Shown here: positions 12,668-13,776 of the stretch, piece by piece
How the letters are laid out: each line of letters opens with the position of its first letter
Numbering within the stretch: position 1 is the first letter of the stretch
Source of the DNA: CAJQQK01 sp051010015
GTDB taxonomy: Bacteria > Pseudomonadota > Alphaproteobacteria > Rhizobiales > Hyphomicrobiaceae
Length of the DNA stretch: 13,776 nt
Direction of reading: 5' to 3'
Assembly: GCA_051010015.1 (NCBI GenBank)
Contig: JBPCVZ010000020.1
Span: forward strand, 1 to 13,776
Notes under the pieces: model-generated
What the model saw: the letters and a program-made list of their open reading frames with translations, nothing else
What the model was told of the DNA's origin: nothing
Database searches by the model: none
Position numbers and translations under genes: made by a program

Positions 12668-12714
12668 AACGCGACAATCGGGTTCAAAGATGAGCCGCCG
12701 ATGTCGCGTTTTTT
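12668..12714 (+). terminator. Intrinsic-terminator-like hairpin with T-run
   Basis: AACGCGACA (12668-12676) pairs perfectly with TGTCGCGTT (12702-12710). TCGG (12678-12681) and CCGA (12698-12701) extend the stem across a one-base bulge. Six T residues (12709-12714) complete a Rho-independent terminator on the plus strand. It could end transcripts from the upstream transporter gene, or act as an attenuator for the candidate promoter just before it. Confidence 0.6.
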
Positions 12715-12725
12715 CGTCCAACTTC

Positions 12726-12739
12726 CGTGAAGATTCACG
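12726..12739. promoter_or_regulatory. Dyad CGTGAAGATTCACG at the terS ribosome-binding position
   Basis: This dyad has 6-bp arms and a 2-nt centre, and it ends 6 nt before the ATG of the small terminase gene. It occupies the place where a Shine-Dalgarno would normally be, and no good one is visible. It could be an operator for an autoregulating helix-turn-helix protein or an RNA stem that limits translation. Function is inferred only from position. Confidence 0.35.
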
Positions 12740-12745
12740 AACGCC

Positions 12746-13243
12746 ATGGCGGTTCTGACCGATGCGCAGTGGCGGCTCGTCGAGATCGCCTACTGCTGCA
12801 CGAGCGAAACCGTCACCGACATTGCCAAGCGCCACGGGGTCAGCCCGGGTGCCGTCAACCTGCAGCGGCGCAAACGCGGCTGGCCGCCGCGCCGGGCCAG
12901 TGCCGTCAAGTACGCGACCCACGCAGCCTCCGGGCGCCTGTCTGAAAAGGCGACGATCGTTGCGCGGTTCTATCGGCTCATCAATCTGAAACTCGAACAA
13001 TTGGAGGCAGACATGGCCCGCCCCGGCGAGCGTACATCGGCTGACCACGAACGCGAGACGCGTGCGATCGGCACGCTGGTGCGCAACTACGAACGGGTCC
13101 ACGGCCTCGATCAGGAAGTCGGCAAGGAAGGCAGGGACGGCGGTGATGACACCGAACGCGGCGGCGAGACGGAGGCCGTACGCCGCGAGCTTGCGGAGAA
13201 GATTGTGCGACTTCGCCAATCTGCACCAGGCGACAACGTATGA
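12746..13243 (+). CDS. Probable small terminase subunit (TerS-like) with N-terminal HTH
   Basis: 165-aa protein directly upstream of, and overlapping, a large terminase gene. The N-terminal region (about residues 8-50) looks like a helix-turn-helix DNA-binding domain: AQWRLVEIAYCCTSETVTDI followed by AKRHGVSPGAVNLQRRKRGW. A middle helical segment (about 75-120: ARFYRLINLKLEQLEADMAR...ETRAIGTLVRNYERVHGLDQ) would suit oligomerisation, as in TerS rings. The C-terminal 40 residues are highly charged. Small terminases recognise packaging substrates or nick sites; in RcGTA-type particles the equivalent protein (gp1) is considered non-specific. The assignment relies on position and architecture, because sequence similarity in this family is low. 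No clear Shine-Dalgarno precedes the ATG. Confidence 0.65.
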   Translation: MAVLTDAQWRLVEIAYCCTSETVTDIAKRHGVSPGAVNLQRRKRGWPPRRASAVKYATHAASGRLSEKATIVARFYRLINLKLEQLEADMARPGERTSADHERETRAIGTLVRNYERVHGLDQEVGKEGRDGGDDTERGGETEAVRRELAEKIVRLRQSAPGDNV

Positions 13244-13776
13244 GCTCGAGTTCGAACTCGCCGGACTGAAAGCGGCGAGCCTCGAGCAGCTGCTGCACGA
13301 CTGGGAGATTTGGGCGCGCGATGATCAGCTGCCGCCGCTCGACGACGCCTGGCGGACATGGCTGATCCTGGGTGGACGCGGGGCGGGCAAGACGCGGGCC
13401 GGTGCCGAATGGGTGCGCGCGCAGGCGCTCGGTATCGCGCCGTTCGCGGGTGAGCCGGTCGCGCGCATTGCGCTGGTTGGCGAGACGTTTCACGACGTCC
13501 GTTCGGTGATGATCGAGGGTGTCTCGGGCCTGCTGGCGATCCACGCACGCCGCGAGCGCCCGACGTTCTACGCGTCGCGCAACGAACTGGTGTGGCCGAA
13601 CGGGACGATCGCACAACTGTTTTCCGCCGAAGACCCCGATGGCCTGCGCGGGCCGCAGTTCGGTGCCGCCTGGTGCGATGAACTGGCCAAGTGGCGGCGC
13701 ACGCAAGAGGCCTGGGACATGCTGCAGTTCGCGCTGCGGCTCGGCACGTCGCCGCGCGTCGTGGTGACAACGACGC
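13203..13776 (+). CDS. Phage/GTA-type large terminase (TerL), partial at right edge
   Basis: N-terminal part (about 191 residues) of a DNA-packaging motor ATPase; the frame stays open to the window end. Visible features are the adapter-like LHDWEIWARDDQLPP segment, TWLILGGRGAGKTRAGAEWV with the Walker A motif GGRGAGKT, RIALVGETFHDVRSVMIEGV, and GPQFGAAWCDELAKW with the Walker B acidic pair, followed by RVVVTTT at the coupling motif. This pattern is typical of TerL from RcGTA-like gene transfer agents and related phages; the nuclease domain lies beyond the window. The start is uncertain. TTG 13203 has GGAG 4 nt upstream and gives MCDFANL. ATG 13146 is in frame but adds an Arg/Ala-rich segment that looks like a shadow of terS. 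Either start overlaps terS (41 or 98 nt), suggesting coupled translation. Confidence 0.88.
   Translation, partial: MCDFANLHQATTYELEFELAGLKAASLEQLLHDWEIWARDDQLPPLDDAWRTWLILGGRGAGKTRAGAEWVRAQALGIAPFAGEPVARIALVGETFHDVRSVMIEGVSGLLAIHARRERPTFYASRNELVWPNGTIAQLFSAEDPDGLRGPQFGAAWCDELAKWRRTQEAWDMLQFALRLGTSPRVVVTTT

Noticed and set aside
13240..13269. ATGA overlap at the end of terS as a start codon for terL
   Set aside because: Translation from this ATG stops after nine codons; the TerL motifs are in another frame.

Overview
The window is GC-rich chromosomal DNA, most likely from an alphaproteobacterium of the order Hyphomicrobiales (Rhizobiales). The evidence is the gene content: a MucR/Ros zinc-finger regulator, a DnaA-domain-IV-only protein overlapping a DUF6456 protein, SufE beside a DUF5330 protein, DUF1491, a bifunctional penicillin-binding protein followed by DUF1214 and DUF1254 genes, and a packaging module of gene-transfer-agent (GTA) type. 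This placement is an inference from family knowledge, not from a database search. No rRNA, tRNA, CRISPR array or insertion sequence was seen.

Layout. (1) 1-2349, minus strand: a tightly packed Mrp/Mnh cation:proton antiporter operon, transcribed mrpE-mrpF-mrpG-(MbhD/MbhE-like DUF4040)-mrpB-mrpC. It runs off the left edge of the window inside mrpC. (2) 2350-2821: a 472-nt regulatory region with an 18-bp perfect palindrome on the mrpE side and AT-rich dyads on the mucR side. (3) 2822-4841: mucR, a possible small gene on the minus strand, then the translationally coupled DnaA-C-domain and DUF6456 genes. (4) 4866-7280: sufE and a DUF5330 gene on minus, then a membrane-anchored peptidoglycan-binding-fold protein, DUF1491 and a 71-aa protein on plus. 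A perfect TTAA-N7-TTAA (CtrA-type) site lies in the divergent promoter region, and a one-mismatch version lies before the 71-aa gene. (5) 7289-10732, minus: a coupled operon of a class A PBP, a DUF1214 protein and a DUF1254 protein. (6) 10918-12503, plus: a YcgN-type cysteine-cluster protein and an EamA/DMT-family transporter. (7) 12504-13776: an AT-rich control region with direct repeats, a promoter candidate, an intrinsic terminator and a dyad, followed by a probable small terminase gene and the start of the large terminase gene, which runs off the right edge.

How the parts fit. Most of the window is envelope and ion-homeostasis housekeeping (Mrp antiporter, PBP operon, peptidoglycan-binding protein, transporter) mixed with regulators of the kind that govern cell cycle and surface traits in alphaproteobacteria (MucR, a DnaA-like DNA-binding domain, CtrA sites). 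The right edge is the beginning of a DNA-packaging gene cluster. TerL resembles those of RcGTA-like gene transfer agents, but GTA and prophage cannot be told apart without the sequence beyond the edge.
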